Shown piece after piece: positions 32,721-44,326 of a DNA stretch of 64,000 bases (position 1 is its first letter; the number at the start of each line of letters is the position of its first letter). The stretch lies in assembly GCA_950022295.1 (NCBI GenBank), contig OX465598.1, forward strand, positions 68,866,001 to 68,930,000. The letters run 5' to 3'. Source of the stretch: Bromus sterilis (Eukaryota > Streptophyta > Magnoliopsida > Poales > Poaceae). The translations under genes were made by a program, and so were the position numbers. The notes under the pieces were generated by a model. It searched no databases. It was not told the DNA's origin and worked only from the letters and a program-made list of their open reading frames with translations.

Positions 32721-34135
32721 TGTAAGTGCATCTAGTGCCCCCTTTGAGGTTTTGGAATATTTGATGACAAAACGGTTAAGGGACTGATGTGTTTGTGAGT
32801 ATACACAGGAGAACAGTCCCTGAAGAAGAGGTTAACCACTGTTGTCGACCCCCCCAAAATGTTAAGGAACATTGAAGAAATTGGGGACTTTCCTGAAGAC
32901 TGGCGAGGCGCGAAATCCTGAGGAAACAGGATCCTGAAGCTTTCTGCTGAAGCTGAAGCAGTGAAAGATCCTTAGGAAGTTCGCGCTGAAGACGAAGCTG
33001 AAGCATAGTCTTCGCTAAGACTTTTTATACTTCTTGAGTCGTAAGATAACACCACACTGTTGGAGGGGTTGAGGAAAATGAGTTATGTATTTCTGAGGAA
33101 GTGTTCAAATAGAAATCCTGAAGAAAACCCAGAGAAATCTCCTGCAGTAGAAGTTCAATTCCTCGGGTGTCTGAGACGATGTTCTTCAGGACACTGAGGA
33201 ATTTGTCTTCGGTTGAGGAGTCAGGAAACTGCCAGTGCAGTTCGCCTGAAGAAAGTGAGAGAGTGTTCTGACCGTGCCACGTGTCACGTGGAGAGCGCTG
33301 GTACCTGTCCAACCAACGGTCGGAAGGCTGGGCATGAAAGTAATTTCATGCATGGGCATTTATGTCCTTTCACCTGGGGTTGCTCCCCGGCTATAAATAG
33401 CCGCCCCCAGCCCCATTTGTGGGTTGGCTGCTCCGAGAGAAAAACTGAGACTTGTCATTTGAGAGCAACCCACCTCTGAAGAAGCTGAAGAACCTAAGTG
33501 AGGAAAACCACCAGCCTGAGTAGTTGAGCATTTCTGAGGAAGTAGGTTCGAGTGATCCAAAGATTTTTACTCTTGAAGACTGTGATCTTCCAGCCGGTGT
33601 AGAAGTCATCGTTCTGAGGAAGTCCAGATGCAATTGTGACTTCCTTGAGTGAACGGAGTCTGTGAAGGTTTCAAGAGTCTACCTTGAAGACTCACCTGAG
33701 TAATTGGACGGAGTCTGAGGACTTAGTTCAAGGATAATAAGGTGAAGACTATGTCTTCTGAGTTCAATCTCAGCCTCTCCAACCATATGTAGAGTTGTCA
33801 CGGCAACTCGAACTAGTTCATCAAGTCTGTGTCTTCGGTGCCCTGGTGCTATTTCTTCAACCTCAGCTTTTATGTTTATGCACTGATGACTCATCCTGGT
33901 GCCTCTCTTTCTGAGTTTACTCTGGTCTGATTCCTCAGTTCTTGCATCGGTCATACTTTAGTTCTGCAATAGGTTACTTTACATTCTTGCATGTGCTTCA
34001 AGTAACATTTCTGTGCTTCATAGAGTTTTAGTTTCCTCAATTTCGTATTGCCTCAGTCCTGAGGAAATCGAAATTACTCAAGATAATTGAAAATCTCCCA
34101 TTCAACTCCCCTCTGGTCGATATACTGCACTTTCA
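32721..34135 (+). repeat. 5' LTR of the copia element (1415 bp)
   Basis: Begins TGTAAGTGCA and ends TGCACTTTCA, a near-perfect terminal inverted repeat. A TATA box (CTATAAATAG) is at 33391-33400. The sequence is rich in CTGAAGAAG-like words, a feature of this LTR type. Confidence 0.85.
33391..33400 (+). promoter_or_regulatory. Copia LTR TATA box
   Basis: CTATAAATAG between GC-rich flanks, about two thirds of the way between the LTR start and its midpoint-to-end region. Likely LTR core promoter. Confidence 0.6.
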
Positions 34136-34137
34136 AT

Positions 34138-34149
34138 TGGTATCAGAGC
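34138..34149 (+). other. Primer binding site, copia element
   Basis: TGGTATCAGAGC two bases after the LTR end, complementary to initiator tRNA-Met. Confidence 0.85.
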
Positions 34150-34201
34150 AAGGTACTCCCTTGTTCTGTGTGATTCGGTTTAACCGCCTGGAGTTTTAGT
34201 T

Positions 34202-35459
34202 ATGTCGACCTCGGGTACAATGAGCGTTGCCTCAAACTGCCCCATCTTCAACGGACAGATTACCCGTATTGGAAGAACAAGATGAGGATGCATCTTGAAG
34301 CCATTAACAAGGACCTGTGGGATATTGTTGATCAAGGCATTCCTAAAGCTACTCTGATGACTTCTCCTGAAGTTTTCAAGAAGAACTGGCGGCTTGATGC
34401 AAAAGCTCAAAGCATTATTGGCGGCCACCTCAATAAGGCTCAGTTCAACCGTATCAGTGGTCTGGATACTGCAAAGAAGATATGGACAAGACTGTCAAAA
34501 GTTAATGAAGGAGTTTTTGCACAACGAGACTCTCGAGTGGATACACTTCGCAGTCTCTTCAACATGTTCAAGAGGCTAGACAACGAGCATGTGCAGTAAA
34601 TATTTGACAGACTCACTGACATATCCAATGAACTTCAAGCACTGGGAGCCGCTGACATCATAGATCATGAGGTGGTGAAGAAACTACTGAGGTCTCTGGA
34701 TGACTCGTTTGAGTTCTTATCACTGATGATTCAAGAAAGGTCTGATTTCAAGACTCTGGATCCTGCTGACATTCTCGAGAGCCTCAATGCTCATGAACTT
34801 AAGCTCTCTGAGAAACGAGACTTATACAGCTCCACGCCAAAAGTCCGCGCGCTAAAAGCTAAGGCACGAAAGGTGTCCTCTGATGAAAAGTCTGAGGCTG
34901 ATTCTGATGAAAAGTCGGGAACTTGCTCTCCTCACCAGAAAATTCCAAAGATTCACGAAGAAGAATCGCTTCGAAAATTCCTCAAGATCTTCCTCAAGAA
35001 GAAGCAAAGATGATGACTCAGTTGAGACAAGGAAGGGAGTCTGCCACAAATGCAAGAAACCTAGGCATTACATCGCCGAGTGTCCTCTCTGGGAAAAGGA
35101 AGCTAAACTTAAGAAGAAGAAGAAGAAGAAGAAGAAAGGGAAAGATGACAGTTCTGATGAAAAGACAAAGAAGAAATCCTCAAGATCCTCAAAGTCAGCT
35201 GGATACAGGAACAACAGCTCACGTAAGGCTCGCGCATATCTCGGCAAAGAATTGGACTCTGAAGAATCCGGTTCCGATCATGATGCTGAGGAAGAAGAAT
35301 CTGAGGGTGTGGCTGGTCTGTCTCTTGCCACGTCGCTTGTCTGCAAGTCAATCTTCAGCACTGAGGAATCTGACCCATCCCATGTTGATGATGAAGCTGA
35401 AGATACCACCCCTGCCTTCTGCTTCATGGCTAAGTCCTCCAAGGTATCTACTTACTCTT
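34202..35459 (+). pseudogene. Copia gag (UBN2 type), broken
   Basis: From the ATG at 34202 the frame is shifted near 34255, just before the conserved YWKNKM-type segment. The frame starting MRMHLEAINKDLW continues through the UBN2 domain, with an in-frame TAA at 34597-34599. A second shift lies before the zinc knuckle CHKCKKPRHYIAEC (near 35040), which has all four ligands. A Lys-run and acidic Ser-rich tail follow. The frame is cut by element D at 35459 and resumes at 48260-48331, where it reads NYAKLAKLAF before the Athila-like insertion. No protease, integrase or RT of this element is in the window. Confidence 0.85.
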
Positions 35460-37393
35460 TGTCACAACCCTAGTTTTGGTATGTGCTTTTATTACTAGAA
35501 ATAATTGCATCATGTTTAAATTCTATGGTTTAAGAATTGGGGATTTGGAAAAGCCTCAAAAAGAATTTAAATAAAAGGCCAGATAAAAAGTTTTTCCAAA
35601 ATTCCTCAAAACAATTTTGAAAAGTCCTATAAATGAGTGTGATCATTTAAAAAATGATTTGGAGTCAAACCCATGCTCAAGGAATTTTCAAATATTCAAA
35701 CAGAGGCTTGGAAATTTAATTTAAATGCTATTTGAATTGAAATTCAAATGTTTTGAATTTCAAAAATCTTCAAAACTTGGGAGTGGCTAGTACTATGTCA
35801 CCTATGTGCAAGATAAATATTTGAGGATTTTATAAAATGAATTGATATTTAATTCAATTCAAAACAAATAATACAAAAAACAAAAAAATAAGAAAAAGAA
35901 TAAAAAGGCCGAAGCCACCTACCTCTCTTACCTCCTGCCCACCTGGCCCAAGCGCAATAGAAGGCGGCCCAACCTGCCAGGGGCAGGGGCGTCTTCAACC
36001 TCTTCCTTCTGGCAGAGGCGTGGAGCGCATGCCCGCCGCGGCATGCCACGTCCTGCTTGCTCGAGGGGCTCCCCGTCCTCATCTCTTCGCCAGGAGAAGC
36101 CCCCCGAAGCCCTCCCCCATTTCCCCCTCTCACTGGACCGCTCCCCTCTCGCCTCGCCATTTTTCTCGCATGCCCGATGCTCGCCGTCGGCCGCCGTCTC
36201 GCGCACACGTGGCCACCGTGCCCCCCTTGCCGAGCCAAGCTGTCCAGGAGCTCCGCCTCCGCCGTCTTCATCACCCTGCGCAACCAATTGGACCAAGGAG
36301 CCCAGAAATCCGTCGTCCCCTTCGTCGTTCTCGTCGCCGGCTGCCGTACCTCGCCGTAAAATACGCCGCCTCCAGTGCCTCCCCGAGCTCTTCGACCTCT
36401 CCTTCATGCTCAAGGTGAGCATGCGCTCTTTTCCCCTCAATCCCCGGCCCCTCCCGTGGCCCAGTTCGCCGTGGCCAGTGAGCAGCGCTTCAGCCGCCGC
36501 GCTTCTCGACGCCGACGAGCCTCCAGAGCCTCCCCGTGGTCGCCTTATGCCCTGGGTGACGCGGGCGAGCCCCAGGACCCCAACCGTGCCCTCCGTTTGA
36601 CAAGAGGAGCCCGGAGCCGACACCTCCAGTGAGCGCCGCCGCGCGGTTTGGCCACCTGCGGCTAACCGCCAGCCGTGCCGACGTGGCACGGTCATTAGGG
36701 GGCTAACCCCTGGTTAGTTTGGCCCTAAGCCACTGACAGGTGGGGCCAGCCCCCCTTAATCCTCTAATTAAGTTTATTTAAAACGGGGATTAACCCCTGG
36801 GTCACTGACCAAGGGGTCCCACATGTCAGCCCCCCCTGCGTTAGCATGACGCAAGCATGATGCAGTAAAGTCTTTTTCAATTTACAGATAATCCAGAAAT
36901 TCTAGAAAACTATTAAATCTTTGAAATTCAATAACTTTTAAACCATAACTCCAAATCAAAAGTGTAATATATGAAAAATCATCAGAAAAATGCAATGATT
37001 CCTAATATCATATTTTCATAGATGAAAAAACACATCTATGATGATTGACCAGTAGCATTTAGCTATTTGGGTTATTTGGAATAATTCAAAATAAATGTTT
37101 AAATCATTTCAAATTAAATCTTTGCAATGCCAACCTTATCACATGAACATCAGAGGCATATCATACACATGACAACATAGTTTATAAAGACCAAACATTA
37201 GCAAATGCAACTTTGGCTAATTTGAACAACATTTGGAGTTTGAATTTGAATTCCTTTTTCAAATCAACTTCAATTAACTTGTTGCAAATTGAACCTAGAT
37301 CACATCAGTACCATGCCATGATTCATTTCTTGAATGTGCATTGCAATGTGATGTTTATACTTTGTTGTCTCGGTGTTTGTTTCTTCTCGATAG

Positions 37394-38735
37394 ATCCATC
37401 GCCGGACGTAGTTCCTGTTTTCTCCGAAGAGTGGCACCCCCGAGTCTCGACAATAAGGCAAGCAAACCCCCTTTGATCATATCTATAAAAACCCAGTTTC
37501 CCTCTTGTTCTCTTATGCATGATTAGGTGATTCACATGTTACCGTTCTATCACTATTTGAACCCATCCTTTGCATGACCTATCATTGCTGCCACAGTATT
37601 AAGCAAACCTCAACCTAGCAGATACAAGATTTGTTTGTGTTCATCATGTGGCCCTTCATCCAAGTTATGCTATGCCATGCTAGAGTTGTTTGAAATGAAG
37701 TTGATCCATCTGGGTGATGTATCGGGATGGTAGTGAACACATGCAACAATGTGGTAATGTGTTGATGAAGTCACCCTAATATAAGTGAACAATGAGAGGC
37801 TGTGTAGGAGTACACAGTGGGTTGTCTCATTTACACTGCCCTAGGCCCCGAGTTCTTGTGTTGTGATCCAAGACACAGATTACTACCACATGTTGGGCTC
37901 ATTGACCCCTCTCGACCTATTAACTCACCCCGACTGTGGTCCAGGATTCGCATGGGTTAATTTTCTTCTATTTGATTTCATAATGTAGCACAGTTTTAGG
38001 CAAGCGCAACACCATCCGTCGAGGTGGGCTTGTCGGACCGTCCATACATCGTCTGGGTCCTGAACGGAAACCCCGGCCGGATTCCCGATTGGGGTACATA
38101 CTCAGATAGGCGATTCCCTGGACTAGAGTTGGAGCCGTGAGGTAAGTTTCGTGGTACTATCCTCGCCGACACCGCTTGAAGGTGACGAGTTCTAGGCGGT
38201 AAGTGGTAGCTACGTATGTGAAGAAGTACACCCCTGCAGGGTTAATGAACTATTCGAATAGTCGTGTCCGCGGTTATGGACTACTTGGAGATCTTTACTT
38301 GATTATTAGACAACTCAAATGGATACTATAAAAATCGCAAGATAAGTGTGGGTGCTTTGGGTTGCTTCCTTGTGGGGAAGTCGAGGAAGGATCCATGGTT
38401 GTGTATTGATGTGGTGATCAAGATTAGATGGACTCGTGTGCGCTTCTCATCTCAACTCTATGTAGTCGTAGTACAGGATAGCCAAGTCAAATCTTTCTGC
38501 ATTACAACCCCACTTGCCTTTACCTTGATACCTGAGCATGAGTAGTATAGTTCTGACGTAAGTCTTGCTGAGTACGACTTTGTACTCACGTTTGCTTGTT
38601 CTATGTTTTAGAGACGAGACCACTGACCCTGATGGTGGCCTCCCCCCTCAAGCTCGACGTCGACGAAGTAATGTAGTCCCAGACAGCAGCCTGGTCCCTC
38701 TGGAGGGTCGTTGTGTTTTCTTAAAGGCTTCTTAA
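37394..38735 (+). other. Exon-like modules in LTR D (37394-37457, 38612-38735)
   Basis: The first module (64 nt) follows TTCTTCTCGATAG and ends ATAAG|GCAAGC, a GC-type donor. It encodes DPSPDVVPVFSEEWHPRV in the frame comparable to LTR C. The second follows TTCTATGTTTTAG. Joined in phase 2, it reads DETTDPDGG and on to a TAA at 38733. A possible upstream exon ends CTCAAG|GTGAGC at 36414, but its phase-1 frame has a stop 57 bp earlier. The 3' LTR carries the same modules at 46238-46301 and 47456-47579. Coding status is inference. Confidence 0.4.
38228..38284 (+). promoter_or_regulatory. Conserved palindrome block, LTR D
   Basis: TACACCCCTGCAGGG, then CTATTCGAATAG (38251-38262, perfect palindrome) and CCGCGG. 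The 3' LTR copy near 47071 has a G-to-T change in the first palindrome. Function is unknown. Confidence 0.6.
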
Positions 38736-39414
38736 GCCGTTTGTTAACCTTGTCTTTACTAAGACATAATTTTTTTCCGTTGTTGTATGATGTAATGTTG
38801 GGTCACAGTTATGTGATCTCTGCTTGTAACACTACTATATCTGCTCTGTTTAGCAGATGCAATAAAGCTATGAGTTTGTAGAGTTCATGTTGTGTTACCT
38901 GCTGTTTACACTAGACATGTATGCTGCGTGTATGATTATAACGTGCATGTCTTAGTGTGGGATTCGATAGCTTAGTTGAGTTCTTGCCGGCGGTCTTTTA
39001 TACACCAAGTGGCCCTTAGATGTGCGCAGCTTGGGGCATCGCGATGCGATTGCTTGTGACTCTGTCACGTGGCACACTTTGTTGTATGATTGAGCCCGCC
39101 CGAGACCCCGACTAAGAGATTGGGCTGGAGTCTGCTTATATAAGTGTTATAATTCAATCGATAATGTGGTTGAGGCGACTTGTCTATGAGTATGGGATTT
39201 CACCACCCATAATCATTTAGACTTGTGAGCGGACGATGAGGACCCATCTCAGTTGATCATCCGGCCTGAATGGGATGCCCCTCACGTTCGATGCTTTCCG
39301 AGAGTGTTATGTGCTTGGCCTTGTCTGCTTAGACAAGTGGGTACGACTCTCGGCTCTCCATATGATTGAGTTGTGACTGGAATTACATATGAAAACCCCG
39401 GGTCCCGACAGACT

Positions 39415-39426
39415 TGGTATCAAAGC
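39415..39426 (+). other. Primer binding site, element D
   Basis: TGGTATCAAAGC, four bases after the LTR end, matches the initiator tRNA-Met complement with one G-to-A difference. Confidence 0.8.
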
Positions 39427-39886
39427 AGGACTGCCTGTAGGATTACTAAACCTTGGCCGAAGTCGAGTCTAGCATTCTATAGTTATATAGTTACTTTGGG
39501 TATAAGGGAACAACGTAAGGCTTCATTTTTCTCCTTACCCTCATCGATCTGAGTTCTGAGTCACCCTCATCTTTTCTACGGGAAGATAGGACTAGGATCA
39601 TCTATGTCTATACTAGAACATCTCGTTGTTTGCTTCTTATTAGCTGTAAGAATGTTTTGGTCGTCTAGAGTCACCATTCCATCAAGCCTTTTGAGAAGGT
39701 TCTGATCATTCTTGCAGATCGATTCATTTTTCCACCCCGGTACAGTCGTTATGCTATCTGATTTGTCCCGTGTTTCCAGTGATTCCAATGCTTTTGCATT
39801 ACAATCTTGTCCGCTCTTAAATTATGTCATCTTTGCTTTGATTCCATCATAAATCCTACTCTGATTGTTGATTTTTATCACACAGA

Positions 39887-42800
39887 ATGTCAGGTGGGAC
39901 TAGATGTGTTGAATCTAGTCACGGTAATCAAAGTGGTGATGATGATCCTCCTCCACCACCTTCTGCAGCCAAAATCATGATGGAGGCTGAGCGAAATCGA
40001 CGTGATCAAACACGCCTTTTGGAGCTCATTGAGAAGAATACTTCTCTCCAGCGAGATGCGGTAATATCCATCCAGGATTTTATCCTTTTGAACCCGCCTG
40101 TTTTCCGATGTTCATCTGAGCCCCTTGATGCCGATGATTGGCTCCGTTCCATCGAGCGTAAGCTTGAGACGGCGCATGTTTCTCCAGATGATCGTGTGAT
40201 GTTTGCGGCATACTTTCTGGAAGGTGTTGCTGGTGAATGGTGGGAAAGTTTTGTTGCAATGCAGCCTGATGGTCACGTAGTGACTTGGCAGGAGTTCCGT
40301 GATGCCTTCCAAGGGTACCACATTCTGGATGAGTTGATGGAAAGAAAGAGGGAAGAGTTATGCACCCTATCTCAGGGAAATATGACTGTTCATCAGTACA
40401 AGACTGAGTTCAATCGCCTTTCTCGTTATGCCCCTGAGAAGATTTCAACCGATGCCAAGAAGCAGGCAAGGTTCCGCAAGGGACTTAACCCTGTCCTTCG
40501 TCATGATCTCAATCTCCTTGAATTTGTCAACTTCGAGGATTTGGTCAATAGATCATTCAGAGCTGAGCATGGAAATGAGGTCTTTGAAGAGTCTCGCAAG
40601 CGTGATCGTGATCTTGCTTCATCTTCTAGTTTGGGTTCTCAGAAACGTCGATTTTGGATCCCAACTAGTGCCATTCCTTCGCACTTGATTCCAAGACCAT
40701 CTCCAGAAAGCAAGAAAACCCAGAAAGGTAGTAGAGATCTTGCCATACAAACTCCACAACCTAACACCCATTTGTGCTACAAGTGTGGTAATCCTGGCCA
40801 CATTGCACTACAGTGTTCATTGCATGAGAATGTTCCTCCTCGTCCAAAACATAAAGCCAAAGCTAAACCACCAAAGCCTTCCAAAGCCAAGTCCGCTATT
40901 GTTGAATACGGACATGTGAACCATGCCACCATCCAAGAATCCCAAGAGGATACTAAGGTTGTACTCGGTACACTTCCTGTGAACTCCAAACCTGCTTCTG
41001 TTCTATTTGATTCTGGAGCTTCTCATTCCTTTTTGTCTGAAAAGTTTGCACTCCTGCATGACATTTCATTTGAGGAGTTGCCTACCTCTTTCATGATTAA
41101 AACTCCAGGATCCACATGGCGTACCAGTAGGGTAAGTCATGACAATGAAATTGCTGTTGAGGATGTTGTATTCCTTGCTTCTCTCATAGCCCTCAAATCT
41201 TCAGATATCGATATCATCTTAGGTATGGATTGGTTGTCCAAACACCGTGCCAAGATTGATTGTGCCACTAAATCAGTTCAACTCACTCATCCTTCCGGCA
41301 AGATAGTCCATTTCGCATCTCAAGGTTCCGAAACCCAGCTATATTCGTTGAATGAGCACCCCCTTCCTAACCTTGAAGATATTCCGATAGTTTGTGACTT
41401 TTCGGATGTCTTTCCAGAAGAGCTGCCAGGAATGCCTCCTGACAGATGTGTAGAATTCATCGTAGATCTTATCCCAGGAACCGCCCCAATTTCCAGACGC
41501 CCATATAGAATGGCCCCACATGAGTTAGCTGAGCTTAAAATCCAACTTGAAGCTTCGTTGGAAAAAGGCTTCATCCGCCCTAGCTCATCGCCATGGGGTT
41601 GCCCCGTTCTGTTCGTAACGAAGAAAGATGGAACAGAAAGGATATGCGTAGACTATCGCCCGCTAAATCTAGCAACGATAAAGAACAAGTACCCACTTCC
41701 CAGGATCAATGATCTTTATGATCAACTTGCTGGATCCTCGGTCTTTTCCAAGATGGATTTGAGATTAGGTTATCATCAAATCAAAATCAGAAACGAGGAC
41801 ATTCCCAAAACGGCTTTCACTACTCGTTATGGTCTTTATGAGTACACCGTCATGTCCTTCGGTTTAACCAATGCCCCAGCCACTTTTTCGCACTTGATGA
41901 ATTCGATCTTCATGGAGTACTTAGATAAATTTGTTGTGGTTTATCTTGATGACATTCTCATCTACTCAAAGAACGAAGAAGAGCACGCAGAACATCTTAG
42001 GCTGGTATTGATGAAACTTAGAGAGCATCGCCTTTATGCTAAGTTTTCCAAATGCGAATTCTGGCTTCCAGAAGTGACCTACCTAGGCCACGTGATTTCT
42101 ACACAAGGCATTGCTGTGAATCCCGAGAGAGTTTAGGCCGTACTTGACTGGACTCCACCTGAATTGGCCAAGCAAGTTAGGAGTTTTCTTGGCCTAGCAA
42201 GCTATTGTCGCCGCTTCGTTGAGAACTTCTCCAAAGTTTCAAAGCCTCTAACTGAACTCCTCAAAAAAGATAAGAAATTCCAATGGACCCCCAAGTGCGA
42301 GGAAAGCTTTCAAGAGCTAAAAAGAAGATTGACTTCTGCACCCGTACTTGCGCCTCCAGACACCAAAAGGGATTTCGAAATCTATTGTGATGCTTCACGG
42401 CAAGGGTTAGGATGCATACTTATGCAAGATCAACATGTGGTAGCATATGCTTCACGCCAGTTGCGTCCACATGAAGAGAACTATCCTACCCATGATCTTG
42501 AACTCGCTGCCGTAGTTCATGCCCTGAAGACTTGGCGACATTACCTCCTTGGTAATCGTTGTGAAATCTATACCGATCACCAAAGCCTCAAATACATATT
42601 CACCCAGCCCGATCTTAACCTCAGGCAAAGACGCTAGATTGAGTTGATAAAATATTATGACTTAAGTATCTCTTACACCCCAGGCAAAGCCAATGTCATG
42701 GCTGATGCACTAAGTCGTAAGTCGTATTGTAACAACCTCATGTTACAACAGTATCAACCACTTCTCTGTGAGGAATTTCGAAAGCTCAATCTCGAGATTG

Positions 42801-44326
42801 TTCCTCATGGATTCCTTTCCACCTTGATTGTGAAACCAACTCTTGAGGATCAAATCAAAGTTGTTCAACAACGTGCTCAAGGTATCCGATATATCAAACA
42901 GAACATTGCTAGCGGTAAGGCAATATGTTTTACCCTAGACCATGAGGGTACTGTGTACTTCGAGAATAGGATGGTAGTTCCGAAGAATAGGAATCTAAGG
43001 CAGCAGATCCTCAAGGAAGCCCATGACACCCCTCTCTCGATTCATCCTGGTAATACTAAGATGTATCAAGATCTACGCCAGAGATTTTGGTGGACTAGGA
43101 TGAAGCGAGAAATCGCTCGATTTGTTGTTGAGTGCGATGTTTGTCGTCGTGTGAAAGCATAGCATCAAAGACCTGCTGGTACTCTTCAACCTTTAGCCAT
43201 TCCTGTGTGGGAATGGGATAAAGTCAGTATGGATTTCATCACTGGCTTTCCAAAGTCTCAGAAAGGAAAAAATGCCATCTTCGTGGTCATTGACCGTCTT
43301 TCCAAAGTTGCTCATTTCCTTCCTGTTCGCGAGAGTATAACTGCTAGCCAGTTAGAGGATTTATATGTCTCCCGGATCTTTTCTCTCCATGGTGTTCCTT
43401 TGGAAATCAATTCAGACCATGGAAGTCTTTTCACCTCTCGATTTTGGGAAAGTTTTGAAAATGCTATGGGAACCCATCTCTCCTTTAGCACCACCTTTCA
43501 TCCCCAGTCAAGTGGTCAAGTAGAAAGAGTCAATCAAGTTCTCGAAGACATGCTCAGAGCCTGTGTTATCTCATTCGGAAAGAGTTGGGAGAAATCTCTT
43601 CCATTCGCCGAGTTTGCTTATAACAACAGCTTCCAATCTAGCTTGGGCATGGCACCCTTTGAATTTCTCTATGGACGAAAATGTCGAAAACTATTGAACT
43701 GGTCAGAAACCGGTGAAAGACAATTCTTTGGACCGGATATGATCCAGGAAGCAGAAGAGAAGGTTCACATTGTTCGTGCGCAATTGAAAACAGCCCAGTC
43801 TCGTCAGAAAAGCTATTATGATCGTCATCATAGGCCAGAGAGCTACGAGCTGGACGAGAAGGCTTACCTCCGGGTTACTCCTCTGAAGGGAACCCATCGC
43901 TTCGGTATCAAAGGCAAATTGGCCCCACCTTACATAGGCCCCTTTCACATTCTAGCTAAACGTGGAGAAGTTGCCTACCAACTTGAACTACCCCCGCATC
44001 TTTCTCAGGTTCACGATGTCTTCCACGTATCTCAACTCAGGCGTTGCTTCAAGGACCCCATCCGCGAAGTAGACCACGAAACGCTTGATCTCCAAGAAAA
44101 CCTGTCATATCGAGAGTATCCTGTCCGTATCCTCGATGAAGCTGAGCGCACCACCCGACGTCAGAAGATCAAGTTCCTCAAAGTGCAGTGGTCCAACCAT
44201 TCCGAGAAAGAAGCCACCTGGGAACGAGAACACCGTCTTCGAGTTGAATACCCCACCCTCTTCCCGACTACTTCTGAATCTCGGGACGAGATTCTTTTGA
44301 GTGGGGACGAGTTGTCACAACCCTAG
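39887..44326 (+). pseudogene. gag-pol polyprotein of element D with three in-frame TAG codons
   Basis: One continuous 1479-codon frame carries, in order, gag, zinc knuckle CYKCGNPGHIALQC (297-310), protease LFDSGASHSFLS (about 372), RT with YLDD (about 686), RNase H, integrase with an HHCC zinc site and D, D, E residues (MDFITGF, NSDHGSLF, GQVERVNQ), and a C-terminal chromodomain-like segment (about 1430-1465; FLKVQWSN, EATWERE). This is the Tekay/Del chromovirus order. Three stops interrupt it, all TAG: 42134-42136, 42635-42637 and 43160-43162. There are no frameshifts. The final stop lies 12 bp inside the 3' LTR, so the polypurine tract is also coding. Confidence 0.93.
44299..44312 (+). other. 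Polypurine tract, element D
   Basis: GAGTGGGGACGAG-like purine run ending one base before the 3' LTR. It overlaps the last codons of the polyprotein. Confidence 0.75.

Larger units (their letters stand above)
35460..39410 (+). repeat. 5' LTR of element D (3951 bp)
   Basis: TGTCACAACC to GGTCCCGACA (TGTC/GACA). It has a GC-rich block at 35905-36710 and exon-like modules. A 255-codon minus-strand frame in the GC-rich block recurs in the 3' LTR because the LTRs are copies, and is not called. Confidence 0.93.

Noticed and set aside
35928..36695. 255-codon minus-strand frame in the 5' LTR of element D, repeated at 44781-45548
   Set aside because: Its conservation only reflects the two LTRs being copies; composition is Gly/Arg/Ala-rich and the aligned region of solo LTR C does not keep it.
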